From NCBI GenBank assembly GCA_002841785.1, contig PHAW01000002.1, forward strand, positions 1 through 61,129: 61,129 nt of DNA, read 5' to 3'. Position 1 is the first letter of the stretch; every line of letters starts with the position of its first letter. A model generated the notes under the pieces. That model saw only the letters and a program-made list of their open reading frames with translations. It ran no database searches and was not told where the DNA came from. Of the stretch, positions 1 to 9,571 are shown in pieces. This DNA is from Deltaproteobacteria bacterium HGW-Deltaproteobacteria-3. Its GTDB lineage: Bacteria; Desulfobacterota; Desulfobulbia; Desulfobulbales; Desulfurivibrionaceae. Made by a program: the position numbers and the translations under genes.

Positions 1-1
1 C

Positions 2-1252
2 GACAGCGCCAAGGGGGTCGAGGCCCAGACCGAGAAGCTCATGGAGATCTGCCGGATGCGCAACACCCCGGTGATCACCTTCATCAACAAGCTGGACCGA
101 GAGGGACGCGAGCCCCTGGATATCTTAAGCGAGATCGAGGAGAAGCTGCAGATCGAGTGCACCCCGCTTTCCTGGCCCATCGGCATGGGCAAGAGCTTCA
201 AGGGCGTCTACAACATCATGCGTCAGGAGCTGAACCTCTTCACCCCCAGCAAGGACCGCAGGCCCCAGGACGGGATCGTGGTCAAGGACCTGAACGATCC
301 GCTCCTCGACCAGATGTTGGGCAGCCAGGCAGACCGGCTCCGCGAGGATCTCGAACTCCTGGCCGGGGCGGCCAGCCCCTTTGACCATGCCGAGTATCTC
401 AAGGCCAGCCAGTCCCCGGTGTTTTTCGGCAGCGCGGTGAACAACTTCGGGGTGAAGGAGCTCTTGGACGCCTTTGTCGAGCTGGCCCCGTCCCCCGGCC
501 CCCGCGCCACCACCACCCGCATGGTGTCTCCGGACGAAGAAGCCTTTTCCGGCTTCACTTTCAAGATCCAGGCCAACATGAACCCGGCCCACCGCGATCG
601 AATCGCCTTTTTCCGCATCTGCTCGGGCAAGTTCACCCGGGGAATGAAGGTCATGCACCACCGGCTGGGCAAGGAGGTCGCCCTGGCCAACGCCACCATC
701 TTCATGGCCCAGGACCGCACCAACGTGGAAGAGGCGTGGCCCGGCGACATCATCGGCATCCACAACCACGGGACCATCAAGATCGGCGACACCTTCTCCG
801 ACAAGGAGCCCCTCAAGTTCACCGGCATCCCCAACTTTGCGCCCGAGCATTTTAGGCGGGTATTGATCAAGAATCCGCTCAAGATCAAGCAGTTGAACAA
901 GGGGCTGGTGCAGTTGGCCGAGGAAGGGGCGGTGCAGCTTTTTCGGCCGCTGATGGGCAGCGATTACATCCTGGGCGCGGTGGGCGTGCTGCAGTTCGAG
1001 GTGACCATGGCCCGGTTGAAGGCGGAATACGGGGTGGATGCGGTGTACGAGCAGGTGAGCTACGCCACCGCCCGCTGGATCGATTGCGAGGACCGCAAGA
1101 AGCTCGATGAGTTCAAGAGCAAGAACCAGGCACACCTGGCCCTGGACGCCGAGGGGCATCTGGCCTATCTGGCGGAAAGCGAGTGGCGGTTGGGCAGGGT
1201 GGCCGAGCTGTTTCCGGAGATCGTCTTCCGCAAGACCCGCGAGCACAGTTGA
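2..1252 (+). CDS. prfC: Peptide chain release factor 3 (5'-truncated by window edge)
   Basis: This is a translation GTPase that recycles class I release factors RF1 and RF2 from the ribosome in the cytoplasm. The reading frame is open from base 2 with no start in the window, so the first part (G1-G3 motifs) lies upstream. The visible protein begins with [13 protein letters not shown], followed by the G4 motif NKLD in [14 protein letters not shown], then beta-barrel domain II and the RF3-specific C-terminal domain. About 416 of the usual ~530 residues are present. The frame is intact and ends at TGA 1250-1252. A palindromic repeat follows 16 bases downstream. Identification is firm because the [15 protein letters not shown] stretch is typical of RF3 rather than EF-G. 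Confidence 0.95.
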   Translation, partial: DSAKGVEAQTEKLMEICRMRNTPVITFINKLDREGREPLDILSEIEEKLQIECTPLSWPIGMGKSFKGVYNIMRQELNLFTPSKDRRPQDGIVVKDLNDPLLDQMLGSQADRLREDLELLAGAASPFDHAEYLKASQSPVFFGSAVNNFGVKELLDAFVELAPSPGPRATTTRMVSPDEEAFSGFTFKIQANMNPAHRDRIAFFRICSGKFTRGMKVMHHRLGKEVALANATIFMAQDRTNVEEAWPGDIIGIHNHGTIKIGDTFSDKEPLKFTGIPNFAPEHFRRVLIKNPLKIKQLNKGLVQLAEEGAVQLFRPLMGSDYILGAVGVLQFEVTMARLKAEYGVDAVYEQVSYATARWIDCEDRKKLDEFKSKNQAHLALDAEGHLAYLAESEWRLGRVAELFPEIVFRKTREHS

Positions 1253-1267
1253 CCGGGGCATGAGAAA

Positions 1268-1336
1268 GCCCCGATGAGGCTTCGCCGCTGAGCAGTTGTG
1301 GGGAACTGTAAGTGGGTGAAAAGCGGCCATCGGGGC
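1268..1336. repeat. Palindromic intergenic repeat, copy 1
   Basis: The outer arms GCCCCGATG (1268-1276) and CATCGGGGC (1328-1336) are perfect inverted repeats. Inside them GCCGC pairs with GCGGC, and the middle can form a smaller CAGTT/AACTG hairpin. A second copy with the same ends but a different middle lies at 6628-6698. Here it sits between prfC and the PilZ gene and could act as a terminator, but there is no clean T-run on the + strand. The two copies show that it is a dispersed element and not only a local hairpin. Confidence 0.75.
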
Positions 1337-1506
1337 GTGTTTGTATTGTCGGCGAAACCGGCAGGGAAAAGCAAGCGAAAAAAAAAGGGTTTTCGCTCCC
1401 GAATGACAGGGTGGTGTTGACCGGGCATGGCAAAGCTTGGTATCGTGAACACCGTGTCCGGTCAGTTTTTTTGAGGGAGTTTGCGCCGCGGGGAGTTCTA
1501 TACGGA

Positions 1507-2220
1507 ATGGAAGAGGCTGAGGTCGAGATTGTCAGGAATGCGGGGGCGGTCAGCCGGATCTTCGAGCAGATGCTCGAGCGGCGCAAAACCCTGAGCATTG
1601 TCCAGCACGGGCATCGCAGCGATGCCTGGGTGGTCAAGGTCTCTCCCACCCGTCTGATCCTGGCCAAGCGGGATAAGGGTTCGAAATTCACCCCCGGGCC
1701 GGTGGAATTTCAGTTTCGCTGCGTCATCGGCCGCAATATCATCGGCAAGGGCGTGATCTTCCGGATCAAGGATGAGTACTTGGAGCTTGCGCTCCCGACG
1801 GAGGTTACGATCATCCAGCGGCGGCATGCCTACCGGGTTGTCCCCACCGCCGAGAGCATCGCCATCTTCCAGACCGCCGCACAATGGCTTCTCGCCGGCC
1901 GGATCGAAGATCTGAGCGCCACCGGGATTCGTCTTTGCCTGCCCCAGGCAACACCGGTTGTGGTGCCCAGCGATATCCGGGCCATCTGCCTCCAGCTCAA
2001 CCATGCGGTGCCGGCAAACGAATTCGGGGATCCGGCAACGGTGGTGAGCCAGTTGGTCAAACTCAAGACTGCGACCATTGCCAGAAAGGCCGACAACGGA
2101 GCAACGAAGTTCGCGAGTTATGGCATCCACTTCACCCCGACCCCTCACGAGGAACGGCAACTGGCGCAGATCATCCTCAATTTTGAACGGGCCGCCCGCC
2201 AGAAAGGGCTGACCGCTTAG
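1507..2220 (+). CDS. PilZ-domain protein (c-di-GMP binding)
   Basis: Predicted cytoplasmic c-di-GMP receptor of 237 residues. The C-terminal PilZ domain has the RxxxR-type motif RRHAYR (about residue 103) and the downstream D-x-S-x-x-G motif (DLSATG). The N-terminal ~95 residues resemble a YcgR-N-type beta domain. I chose ATG 1507 because a GGGAG site precedes it; longer in-frame starts back to 1312 would make the repeat at 1268-1336 part of the gene. It stands alone on the + strand. Its target is unknown: YcgR-like proteins usually act on flagella or exopolysaccharide. The GGDEF-EAL protein at 12.9 kb is a possible source of its ligand, but that link is only inference. Confidence 0.8.
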   Translation: MEEAEVEIVRNAGAVSRIFEQMLERRKTLSIVQHGHRSDAWVVKVSPTRLILAKRDKGSKFTPGPVEFQFRCVIGRNIIGKGVIFRIKDEYLELALPTEVTIIQRRHAYRVVPTAESIAIFQTAAQWLLAGRIEDLSATGIRLCLPQATPVVVPSDIRAICLQLNHAVPANEFGDPATVVSQLVKLKTATIARKADNGATKFASYGIHFTPTPHEERQLAQIILNFERAARQKGLTA

Positions 2221-2276
2221 GTCAGCCGCTTCCCTTTTCCCAAGATTCCCAGGCCGGGAACGATTGCCGGGTTTCG

Positions 2277-5200
2277 TTACGAGGCAATTTTATCCAGCGC
2301 CTCGCGCACCTTGGCGGCAAATGCCTGCATCGAGAATGGTTTCTGGATGAAATTGATCCCCTCGTCCAGCATACCCTGACGAGCGATGACATTTGCGCTA
2401 TAGCCGGACATGTATAAGCATTTGAGTTTCGGGTGTAGAGAGAGCAGGTTTTTTGCCAATTCGTGGCCGTTCATCTCGGGCATGACCACATCGGTTATGA
2501 GCAGGTGAATCTCTCCGGTATATTCCTTGGCCACCCGGATGGCCTCGCCCGGTGTCGAAGCTGCCAGTACCCGATACCCGAAATCCTCAAGTATTTGTTT
2601 CACCATGTCCAGAATCGCGGCTTCGTCTTCCGCCAGGAGGATGGTCTCGTGCCCTCCGGCGACGGGAGCCGCCGGGATTACCTTCGGTATCTCCACGCTC
2701 TTGCTCGTGTCTCGGGGCAGATAGATCTTGAAAGTCGATCCCTGGCCAGGTTCACTGTAGACGTTGACGAAGCCGCGGTTCTGTTTGACGATGCCATAGA
2801 CCGTGGCCAGTCCGAGGCCGGTGCCCTTGCCCAGTTCCTTGGTGGTGAAAAACGGTTCGAATATCTTGTCGAGGGTCTGCTTGTCCATGCCGCATCCGTC
2901 GTCGCTCACGGCCAGTAGGACGTATTCGCCGGGAATCGCTTCCGGATGGTCGGCGCAATAGGCCTCATCGATGATGGCATTGCGCGTTTCGATGGTGATC
3001 TTGCCCACTCCTGCTATGGCATCGCGGGCATTGACGCAGAGGTTGGCCAGGATTTGATCAATCTGGGAGGGATCCACCTTGATCGGCCACCCCTCTTCTC
3101 CCGGTAGCCAAGTGAGGTCGATGTCCTCGCCGATCAAACGCCGCAGCATCTTGAGCATCCCTTCCACGGTTTCATTCAGGTCGAGCACCTTGGGTACGAC
3201 GCTCTGTTTGCGGGCAAAGGCCAACAGTTGCCGGGTCAGGTCGGCGGAACGCCCGGCTGCCTTCCGGATTTCCTGCAGATTGGCAAAAAGCGGTTGATCC
3301 GGGGCTATCTGTTGCAGGGCCAGCTCCGCATGGCCGATGATCACCATCAGCATATTGTTGAAGTCGTGGGCCACGCCTCCGGCCAGCGTACCCACCGCTT
3401 CCATCTTTTGGGCCTGCCGCAGTTGTGCTTCCAGTTTTCTTTTTTCCGTCACGTCGTTGATGGTCTCGATGGCCGAAACCACCCGGCCTGATGCGTCGAA
3501 GACAGGGAAGGATCGCAATTCCATGTAATGTTTCGTTCCGGACGCGTCTTCGTGCGTATGGGAGGCGACATGGGGCATGCCGGTCTCAAAGGTGTGTCTG
3601 ACCGCGCATTCCCGGCGCTCCCCATCTTGTTCGAAGCAGGGTTGTGCAATGTGGTGTGAGGCTTCATAGCATAGCCGGCCAACCATCTGCTCCGCGGATA
3701 ACTGCATCATGTCGCAGAATGCCCTGTTCACTGAGAGGATTCGGTACTCACGGTCCACGACAATGAACCCCTCATCGACGGTCGCCAGGATATTCCGGTT
3801 GAATTCTTCGCTTTTCCTTAAAGCCTCCTCTGCCTGCTTCCGCTTGGTGGTGTCGCGCACCATTGCCAAATTATAGCTCTGGCCGCCATACTCAAAATAA
3901 TTGGCGTTGATTTCGACCGGGAAGATGCGACCATCCCTGCTCTTGTGGCATCCTTCAAAGGTGAGCGAATTCAATGCCCTGAGCTTGTTCCAGTGGTCGG
4001 GCCAGCGCTCCGGTGGGAAGTCCGGGTCAACATCCGGCACGCCCAAGCCGAGCAGTTCATTGCGACTGTATCCCAGGATACGGCAAGCCTCTTCGTTGAC
4101 GTACTGGAACCGTGCGTTTTCATCGATCAGAAAGGCGGCTTCGTGGATGTTGTTTAAGGCGAAGCTCAGGAGTGCGATGTCCTGTTCCGCCTGTTTGCGC
4201 TCGGTGATGTCCTGCACGGTTCCGACTCCGGTGAGTGCGTTTCCCGCCGCGTCGAAGCGTATCGTGGCGCGTTCCCGCACCCATCGTGTCTCGTTGCCAA
4301 CGAGGATGCGGTGCTCAATGTCGTACGGTCCGCCCCGCAAGGCCGCGTTCCAGGCCTGAAGCACCCGGTCGCGATCCTCCGGAAAAATGCAGGCGGCGAA
4401 GGTATCCAGGGCGAGCGGCTGTCCCTGCGGGATTCCGAACAGGCGGTATGTCTCGGCCGACCACTTCAACTCGTTGTGGCAAACGTCCAGGTACCAACTG
4501 CCTGTCTGTGCCACCGCTTGGGCGCGATTGAGCTCCTCTTCACTCTGGCGAAGGGCATCCTCCGCCAGTTTACGCTCGGAGATATCCCGGGCAACGGCAT
4601 AAATCCGTTGCCCGGACGGAAACGCCCGCCATTCGATCCAGTGGTACTTTCCGTTATTGTTGCGGTAACGGTTGGTGAAATTCAGCACCTCTTTCTGGTC
4701 GGCAAGCCTGGCAACCGCCTGCAGGGTCGCCTCCATATCCTCGGGATGGATAAAATCCAGAAAGCGTCGTCCTTCGAGTTGCGAGAGGGGAAAGCCGAGC
4801 GTTGTCTCCCAGGCCGGGTTCAACCGGCGAAAGTAACCGTCGGTGTCGGCAATGCATAAAAGATCCAGGGCATCGGTGAAGTAGTGATCCAGTTCCTCCG
4901 TCTTCTCCCGCAGTTCGGCGTCCTTTTCCACAATCACATCCAGCATGTGGTTGAACTCCCGCGCCATGACGGCCGTCTCGTCGTCGCCGGAAAGTGAAGA
5001 GCGGGCCAGGCGGTTGCCGGAGTGGACCGCGGCGATGGTCTCCTGGATGGCATAGAGCCTCCGGGTGATCCGGCGGCCCATAAACCAGGCGATAGCCGAG
5101 CCGAGGAGAATCGCGGCCAGAGCATAGGCGACACCGTCCCTGGTGATTGTCGTAAGCTTCTCTCCGGCTCTCTTTTGCCCTATGCCGACACGGGCCCAGC

Positions 5201-5636
5201 CGACCTGACGTCCTCCGATCATGGCGGGAGTTACGACATCAACCAACGCAGAAGTGTTGGCGAGCACCGTCTGGCGCGCTTCTCCGGGCAGGTCGAGCAT
5301 GTAGAGTCCCTGCCCGGATTTGTCGGTGTCGGCCAGCACGCGGCCTTCGTGGTCCGCGAGCATGGCAAAGATTAGATCCGGATAGCGGCGCTGGGCCTCC
5401 ACCAGCTCCTGTAGGCCCGAGATGTCGTCAGCGGCGATCCATCCCGCAGCGGAGATGGCGAGGGCCTGGGACAGCGCGGTCGCCTCCTCGATCTGGCGGT
5501 CCAGGAGCATGGTGCGCTGACGCGCGGTCAGATCGCCGATGAAAAGGGCCATCATTACGGCATGCACCACGGCCACGCCGATAATGAGACGACCACGAAG
5601 CGTGCCGAACAGGAAATGGTACAGGGTCTTCACCAT
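2277..5636 (-). CDS. Hybrid histidine kinase with four PAS domains
   Basis: Membrane sensor kinase of 1119 residues. Order: membrane helix ~17-35, periplasmic part ~36-165, second helix ~170-187, HAMP ~188-240, PAS ~250-358, ~365-484, ~487-602 and ~608-735, HisKA with phospho-acceptor H757 (GGVAHDFNN), HATPase ~850-965 with DDGCGMD and GTGLGL boxes, and a C-terminal receiver ~990-1105 ([13 protein letters not shown]). The last PAS contains three cysteines (C656, C667, C677). The start overlaps the stop of the upstream PhnD-like lipoprotein gene by 7 bases, so the two are probably translationally coupled and the lipoprotein is the likely periplasmic partner. No output regulator lies beside it. 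The ligand is not deducible. Confidence 0.9.
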   Translation of the reverse strand: MVKTLYHFLFGTLRGRLIIGVAVVHAVMMALFIGDLTARQRTMLLDRQIEEATALSQALAISAAGWIAADDISGLQELVEAQRRYPDLIFAMLADHEGRVLADTDKSGQGLYMLDLPGEARQTVLANTSALVDVVTPAMIGGRQVGWARVGIGQKRAGEKLTTITRDGVAYALAAILLGSAIAWFMGRRITRRLYAIQETIAAVHSGNRLARSSLSGDDETAVMAREFNHMLDVIVEKDAELREKTEELDHYFTDALDLLCIADTDGYFRRLNPAWETTLGFPLSQLEGRRFLDFIHPEDMEATLQAVARLADQKEVLNFTNRYRNNNGKYHWIEWRAFPSGQRIYAVARDISERKLAEDALRQSEEELNRAQAVAQTGSWYLDVCHNELKWSAETYRLFGIPQGQPLALDTFAACIFPEDRDRVLQAWNAALRGGPYDIEHRILVGNETRWVRERATIRFDAAGNALTGVGTVQDITERKQAEQDIALLSFALNNIHEAAFLIDENARFQYVNEEACRILGYSRNELLGLGVPDVDPDFPPERWPDHWNKLRALNSLTFEGCHKSRDGRIFPVEINANYFEYGGQSYNLAMVRDTTKRKQAEEALRKSEEFNRNILATVDEGFIVVDREYRILSVNRAFCDMMQLSAEQMVGRLCYEASHHIAQPCFEQDGERRECAVRHTFETGMPHVASHTHEDASGTKHYMELRSFPVFDASGRVVSAIETINDVTEKRKLEAQLRQAQKMEAVGTLAGGVAHDFNNMLMVIIGHAELALQQIAPDQPLFANLQEIRKAAGRSADLTRQLLAFARKQSVVPKVLDLNETVEGMLKMLRRLIGEDIDLTWLPGEEGWPIKVDPSQIDQILANLCVNARDAIAGVGKITIETRNAIIDEAYCADHPEAIPGEYVLLAVSDDGCGMDKQTLDKIFEPFFTTKELGKGTGLGLATVYGIVKQNRGFVNVYSEPGQGSTFKIYLPRDTSKSVEIPKVIPAAPVAGGHETILLAEDEAAILDMVKQILEDFGYRVLAASTPGEAIRVAKEYTGEIHLLITDVVMPEMNGHELAKNLLSLHPKLKCLYMSGYSANVIARQGMLDEGINFIQKPFSMQAFAAKVREALDKIAS

Positions 5637-6547
5637 CGCTTCTCCACAGGACGAACCTCGCTCTCGAAGCGGGAGGCGTAGCGGCGCACTATGTCGTAGT
5701 CCTCGTCCGAAGCGGGAAGGAAGCGTGCCGTTTCCATTCCCGCAAGGATCGACTTCCCTTCCGTGGTCTCCTCAAGTCCGAGCAGGAGTGCGCGGACCTG
5801 TATCGCCACCTGGGCGGGGATGCCGTTGCGCACCATGACGGAGTTGTTGATGAGCGATTCCGTTTCCCAGATGACTTTCAGCTCTGCCGCTTCCCGCGGA
5901 TGCTCCTTTTGGAATGCCCGCCAGGGCGGCGGCCAGGTCGCGCCCGCCGCGGTCTGGCCCATATGAACATTCATGATGGAAGACTCCTGGGAACCGACAT
6001 AACGGTTTTCGATGTCGGTATTGACGTTGAGGCCGTGGTTGTGGAGAAAGTACTGGGGCATGATGCAGGCCGCCAGGGCCGTGGGAGAGGGATAGCTCAC
6101 CGACTTCCCCCTCAGCTCGGCGGGGTGCGTCAGGCCACTGTCCCTGCGCACTACGAAAATCCCTTTGAAATCCCGCGGCTCTCCGGCCATGGCGATGACG
6201 CGGTAGCCGACCTTCATGGCCTGCAGGGTCTGCCAGGGATTGGGGAGGAGAAATTCGGGTTTGCGGGCCTGGTACTTTTTTTCGAAGTTGGCGTAGTCCC
6301 GCGACGCCTCCAGGGCCAGGCGTGCGCCTTGCAGCCGGCCATTCAGGTAGTCTATGAGCGGTTGATACGCCTGAATGAGTTTGCCCGGATTATGGAGGGG
6401 GTGAACCGCAAAGCGATAGACGGGGACCCCGGCGGATTGAGGCTTTGTCCCCAATTTCGGCCCCGTGACTTCGGGTTTTCGGTCGCAGCCGAGGAATGAT
6501 CCGAGAAGAAGCGTCAACATGAAAAATGTCACAACTCTCCGGCCCAT
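5630..6547 (-). CDS. PhnD-like periplasmic substrate-binding lipoprotein, sensor partner of the kinase
   Basis: This 305-residue protein belongs to the phosphate/phosphonate (PhnD) binding fold, in the form often paired with histidine kinases and not with transporters. It has a lipoprotein signal (MGRRVVTFFMLTLLLGSFLG then C). The mature part begins VYRFAVHPLHNPGKLIQAYQ, the family's strand plus 'YQPLIDYL' region. ATG 6547 was chosen because AGGAG lies just upstream and the lipobox then sits at the right place; a longer in-frame extension would run through the intergenic repeat. It overlaps the hybrid kinase gene. Unlike the second PhnD-like protein (9572-10498), it has no cysteine in the 'DLGFIC' position, so it probably binds something else. 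Confidence 0.8.
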   Translation of the reverse strand: MGRRVVTFFMLTLLLGSFLGCDRKPEVTGPKLGTKPQSAGVPVYRFAVHPLHNPGKLIQAYQPLIDYLNGRLQGARLALEASRDYANFEKKYQARKPEFLLPNPWQTLQAMKVGYRVIAMAGEPRDFKGIFVVRRDSGLTHPAELRGKSVSYPSPTALAACIMPQYFLHNHGLNVNTDIENRYVGSQESSIMNVHMGQTAAGATWPPPWRAFQKEHPREAAELKVIWETESLINNSVMVRNGIPAQVAIQVRALLLGLEETTEGKSILAGMETARFLPASDEDYDIVRRYASRFESEVRPVEKRW

Positions 6548-6627
6548 CCTCTTCTCCTGCGATCCGTCCGATTTTGCAGCCCTTTCCCCAGGAGGCATGT
6601 GGTGGGAGAAATGCTCGAAACAAAAAA

Positions 6628-6698
6628 GCCCTGATGAGGGTTTGCCGCGGAAAACCAGAGAGGGGTATGCCAGGGGGATGGAACGCGGCCATCGGGGC
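6628..6698. repeat. Palindromic intergenic repeat, copy 2
   Basis: The arms GCCCTGATG (6628-6636) and CATCGGGGC (6690-6698) pair almost perfectly. The left 21 bases match copy 1 at 18 positions and the right 14 bases (GCGGCCATCGGGGC) are identical. The middle differs between copies. On the - strand it follows the ABC-F gene and ends in a run of T, so this copy could also terminate that transcript. Confidence 0.75.
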
Positions 6699-6777
6699 TT
6701 GGGACCATTCTCGGTCAAAACGGGATCAATAAGCAACACAAAAAAGTGCGGTACAATCGCCGCGCAGGTTCTGCCGC

Positions 6778-8403
6778 TTAGCCCTGATAGCCCGCCTTGC
6801 GCAGGTAGTATTCGTAATCCCCCCCGTAGGACCGCATTTCCCCATGATCCACCTCCATGACCCGGTTCACCAGCGAGCGGAGAAAATGCCGGTCATGGCT
6901 GACCAGCACCACGGTGCCGGCGAATTTTTGCAGCGCTCCCAGCAGTATCTCCCGTGACTGGATGTCCAGATGGTTGGTGGGCTCGTCCAGGATCAGGAAA
7001 TTGAGCGGCCGGGCCAGCAGGGTGGCCAGCACCACCCTGCTTTTTTCCCCGCCGGAGAGGAGCTTGATCTGCTTGTCTACCGAGTCGCCCATAAAGAGAA
7101 AGGCGGCGCAGAGGTTGCGGATGGTGCCGATGTTGGCCTGGGGCAGGGCGTCCTGCACGGTGTCAAAGACGGTTCTTTCCGGGACCAGGACATCCATGGC
7201 ATGCTGGCTGAAATAGCCGAGGCCGACGTTGGCCCCGATGGTGACGCTGCCGGAGGTGGGCTCGGTCTGGTCGGCCAGGATTTTCAAGAAGGTTGACTTG
7301 CCCGCGCCGTTGACCCCGACCACCGCCACCTTTTCCCCCCGCTGGATCACCCCGGAGATGCCGGAAAACACCGGCCGTTCCCCGCCATCGTCCCGCGGCC
7401 AGCTCTTGGCCAGATTCTCCATGCGCACCACGTCGTCGCCGCTGCGGGGCGGCTCACCAAACTCGAAGCTGATCACCCGCTGTTCCGGGGGCAGCTCGAT
7501 GCGTTCGATCTTGTCCAGTTTCTTGACCCGGGACTGCACCTGGGAGGCGTGGGAGGCGCGGGCCGCGAAGCGGGCGATGAACTCCTCCTCCTTGGCCAGC
7601 ATCTCCTGCTGGCGGCGGAAGCTGGCGGCCAGTTGTTCCCGCCGGATCTCCCGCTCGCGCAGGTAGAAATCGTAATTGCCGCTGTAGGTGGTGATGGTGG
7701 CGTTGGCCACCTCGATGATCCGCGAAACCAGACGGTTCATGAAATCGCGGTCATGGCAGGTCATGAGCACCGCGCCCTTGAACTCCTTGGCCAGCCACTC
7801 CTCCAGCCAGACGATGGACTCCACGTCCAGATGGTTGGTGGGCTCGTCCAGCAGCAGGACATCGGGGTTCATGGTCAGGATGCGGGCCAGGGCGATGCGC
7901 ATCTTCCAGCCGCCGCTGAACGACTCCACCGGCCGGTTGAAATCCTCCTGTCCGATGCCCAGTCCGGTGAGCACTGCCTGGGACCGGGATTCCAGATCGT
8001 AGCCGCCGCGATGCTCGAACTCCTCCATGGCGTCGCCGTATTTCGCAAGCAGCGCGGTCATGGCCTCGTCCTCCATGGGCTGGGCCATGGCCGCTTCCAT
8101 CTCCTTGAGCTCCTCGCCCAACCGCACCACCTCGCCCACGGCGGCCATGGTTTCTTCCAGTGCCGAGCGGCCGGACATCTCGCCCACCTCCTGGGAAAAA
8201 TAGCCGATCACCGTCTTTTTGGCGCAGGAGATCTCGCCCTTGTCCGCCTCTTCCTCGCCGGTAATCAACCGGAAGATGGTGGATTTGCCCGCGCCGTTGG
8301 GGCCGACCAGGCCGGTGCGCACGCCGGGGAGGATCTGAAGGCCGGCGTTGGCGAAAAGAATCTGGGAGCCATGCTGTTTGCTGATGTTGGTGAGGTGTAT
8401 CAT
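6778..8403 (-). CDS. ABC-F family ATPase
   Basis: Soluble twin-nucleotide-binding-domain ATPase of 541 residues with no membrane segments, typical of the ABC-F translation factors (EttA, Uup, YbiT, YheS group) that bind the ribosomal E site. Walker A sites are GPNGAGKST and GVNGAGKST. ABC signatures are SFSGGWKMRIALAR and LLSGGEKSRVVLA. Both Walker B/H-loop regions contain LLLDEPTNHLD or LILDEPTNHLD. The inter-domain linker (~240-320) is charged and helical, with no arm-like insertion in NBD1 that would mark EttA. I cannot say which subfamily it is. It could be a housekeeping factor or an antibiotic-protection type. The start ATG 8403 gives the normal N-terminus MIHLTNISK. Confidence 0.9.
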   Translation of the reverse strand: MIHLTNISKQHGSQILFANAGLQILPGVRTGLVGPNGAGKSTIFRLITGEEEADKGEISCAKKTVIGYFSQEVGEMSGRSALEETMAAVGEVVRLGEELKEMEAAMAQPMEDEAMTALLAKYGDAMEEFEHRGGYDLESRSQAVLTGLGIGQEDFNRPVESFSGGWKMRIALARILTMNPDVLLLDEPTNHLDVESIVWLEEWLAKEFKGAVLMTCHDRDFMNRLVSRIIEVANATITTYSGNYDFYLREREIRREQLAASFRRQQEMLAKEEEFIARFAARASHASQVQSRVKKLDKIERIELPPEQRVISFEFGEPPRSGDDVVRMENLAKSWPRDDGGERPVFSGISGVIQRGEKVAVVGVNGAGKSTFLKILADQTEPTSGSVTIGANVGLGYFSQHAMDVLVPERTVFDTVQDALPQANIGTIRNLCAAFLFMGDSVDKQIKLLSGGEKSRVVLATLLARPLNFLILDEPTNHLDIQSREILLGALQKFAGTVVLVSHDRHFLRSLVNRVMEVDHGEMRSYGGDYEYYLRKAGYQG

Positions 8404-8698
8404 CGTTTAACTCGCAAGAAGGGAAAAAGGAAGCAGGGCCGCGACATAGACTCGAAGAGCTGCAGCAGCGAAGCGGCAACAGTCGCCGATCGTTTTCACT
8501 TCCTGCTGTAATCGCGGCTTGTTGCAATTTCAATAATCATGCGGGTCTCGTACAAAGGGAAAAAGTGAATTCGAAGCGTGCATGGTTCGCGCTGACGGGT
8601 ATGCGGGGTATCTGCACGAAAAAACGGCATTTATAGCATGGCAGGCAAGGCGGTGCAACTCTATTCTGCCGCAACCCGCAAGTCCGGACGCCCCGGCA

Positions 8699-8727
8699 TT
8701 GTCAAGGGCGGAGGGGTCTGCTATGAT
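8699..8727 (+). promoter_or_regulatory. Probable sigma70 promoter in a 386-base gene-free stretch
   Basis: TTGTCA (8699-8704) and TATGAT (8722-8727) are separated by exactly 17 bases, a strong match to the housekeeping consensus. It would start transcription near 8735, about 55 bases before the lipoprotein gene at 8790. The rest of the gene-free stretch 8404-8789 shows nothing else I can support. Confidence 0.6.
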
Positions 8728-8789
8728 GCGCGCAGGATCCGGGCGCAGCGTCCCTTGGAGCAATCAGAGAAGAAAAGAAGGGAGTTTCC

Positions 8790-9491
8790 ATGCAGCACAG
8801 CACACTCCGGCTGGCCGGAAAAATCTTTTTTATGGTCCTGCTTGTTTCCGGCTGCGTCCGGCACGAGCCTGTGGCAGATATTCCCGATGGCCGGGAAACG
8901 ATGCCGGAGACAAGGGTTTCTGCTCCCGCCCCAAGCCAGAGCAGCATCCCCTTTGTCCCTCCGCGCGAGCCGCGCCCCGAGCAGGATTCCGGGCCGGAGG
9001 AATTTATCGCCTCCCTTGCGGGCCGGGGTCGCGCCACTGCTGAGTGCTTTCAGTTGCGCCCCGGAAGCGTGGGCGGCAAGCAGGCAAAGGCACGCCGCTG
9101 CGAACCCCAGAGCCTCCCCTTTGCCCGCTGCCGGAGCGGCATCGACAGTTGCCGCCTTGGCCACGAAAACGGCCCCCTCACCTGGTTTGCTTGTGAAAAA
9201 GCGCGCGGCAACACCTCGCTTGTGCCCCGGTCCGGAAGCATCCTCATCCTTGGTGCCAATAACCGGCGCAAGATGCCCACCGGGCATGTCGCCTACGTCG
9301 AACAGGCGATCCCCCAAAGCGGCACAATCTACCGGCTTGTTTTCAGCCACACCAATTACGATCGCCGCTGCAGCCTGGAAACCAACATCGAGGCCACCTA
9401 CGACAGCGCTGCCCGGACCCTGGACATCCACGGCGGCGCCTGGCAGGCCTGGGGAAAAGGGCTTCCGGTGGCCGGGTTTATCCTGGAGTGA
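8790..9491 (+). CDS. Lipoprotein with CHAP-like amidase domain
   Basis: This 233-residue protein has a lipoprotein signal (FFMVLLVSGC, Cys ~22). A low-complexity, Pro-rich linker follows to ~65, then a domain resembling CHAP peptidases. CEPQSLPFAR looks like the catalytic-Cys strand, GSILIL and PTGHVAYVEQ look like the His strand, and FSHTNYD supplies the Asn-type third residue. It ends with a beta strand (GLPVAGFIL). CHAP domains cut peptidoglycan cross-links or glutathionylspermidine-type amides; which one cannot be told here. It lies 80 bases upstream of the PhnD-like sensor gene on the same strand and has its own promoter-like sequence. Moderate confidence in the fold, low in the substrate. 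Confidence 0.6.
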   Translation: MQHSTLRLAGKIFFMVLLVSGCVRHEPVADIPDGRETMPETRVSAPAPSQSSIPFVPPREPRPEQDSGPEEFIASLAGRGRATAECFQLRPGSVGGKQAKARRCEPQSLPFARCRSGIDSCRLGHENGPLTWFACEKARGNTSLVPRSGSILILGANNRRKMPTGHVAYVEQAIPQSGTIYRLVFSHTNYDRRCSLETNIEATYDSAARTLDIHGGAWQAWGKGLPVAGFILE

Positions 9492-9571
9492 CAAGCCGGC
9501 AGGGCAGGCCCGGTTGCCGCCTGGAGTTCCGGAGACAAAATAATGATACATTTAAGAGGAGACCTGTGGGC

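Noticed and set aside
1312-1506. N-terminal extension of the PilZ gene
   Set aside because: It overlaps the palindromic repeat region; ATG 1507 has a ribosome site and gives a normal domain start.
8721-9551. 276-codon - strand open frame opposite the CHAP-like lipoprotein
   Set aside because: The + strand has a lipobox, promoter-like sequence and CHAP-like motifs; the - strand has none.
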